From positions 19,872 through 83,871 of the forward strand of contig CAJNDS010000710.1 of NCBI GenBank assembly GCA_905221605.1: a stretch of 64,000 nucleotides of DNA. Reading direction: 5' to 3'. Positions 63,170-64,000 of this stretch are shown in pieces. Position 1 is the stretch's first letter. Each line of letters starts with the position of its first letter. The position numbers and the translations under genes are program-made. A model generated the notes under the pieces. The model ran no database searches and was not told where the DNA came from. It worked only from the letters and a program-made list of their open reading frames with translations. The DNA is from Symbiodinium natans. Taxonomy: Eukaryota; Sar; Dinophyceae; Suessiales; Symbiodiniaceae.

Positions 63170-64000
<831 letters not shown>

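Overview
The window reads as nuclear DNA of a dinoflagellate, probably a Suessiales-type genome, though the genus cannot be set from sequence alone. Five observations support this: multi-exon genes with unusual splice donors (GC–AG outnumbers GT–AG, with some GA–AG candidates); acceptors almost always of the form AG|G; all confident genes on one strand (minus); telomere-like TTTAGGG runs scattered through non-coding DNA; and very large simple-sequence arrays. No prokaryotic, organellar or viral gene set is seen.

Layout. 1–3.3 kb is non-coding and holds a tandemly duplicated block of about 1 kb. 4.76–23.4 kb (minus) holds one giant gene, readable exon by exon. In transcript order it encodes three CUB-like modules, each with a 15-codon microexon, then MAM domains, RCC1-type repeats, an SRCR domain, Kelch repeats, a long cysteine-rich GCC2/GCC3-type stalk with a recurring Cys-framed unit, and a polytopic membrane region. 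From the last microexon (18061) to the stop (4756) I could join 18 exons with consistent reading phase (10,488 nt, 3,495 codons plus stop); 11 of the 17 introns start with GC. A near-identical 365-bp MAM segment is duplicated 1,048 bp apart.

23.6–31.1 kb is repeat territory: a TTTACTA higher-order array flanked by inverted repeats, then an array with 49 copies of a small perfect hairpin bounded by a 14-bp direct repeat. 32.1–35.7 kb (minus) is a SNF2-family ATPase with a RING finger between its helicase lobes (Rad5/HLTF/SHPRH-like). 37.4–38.5 kb (minus) is an unrecognised Cys-rich, probably secreted or lumenal protein. 38.6–39.3 kb is a CA/CAGA microsatellite. 39.9–41.2 kb (minus) is an intronless multi-pass membrane gene that stays in one frame but carries two in-frame TGA codons and one frameshift, so it looks like a recent, possibly retroposed, pseudogene.

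41.2–64 kb is mostly non-coding, rich in TC, TA, TTTAGGG, poly-G, poly-C, a 220-bp tandem repeat and a terminal TGTC array. Scattered candidate minus-strand exons of an unidentified membrane or secreted protein lie at 50.8–53.5 kb.

The genes show no shared pathway. The giant receptor-like protein and the membrane proteins are surface or endomembrane proteins; the SNF2–RING protein is nuclear. Exon joins and domain calls come from reading the sequence by eye; no database search was possible.
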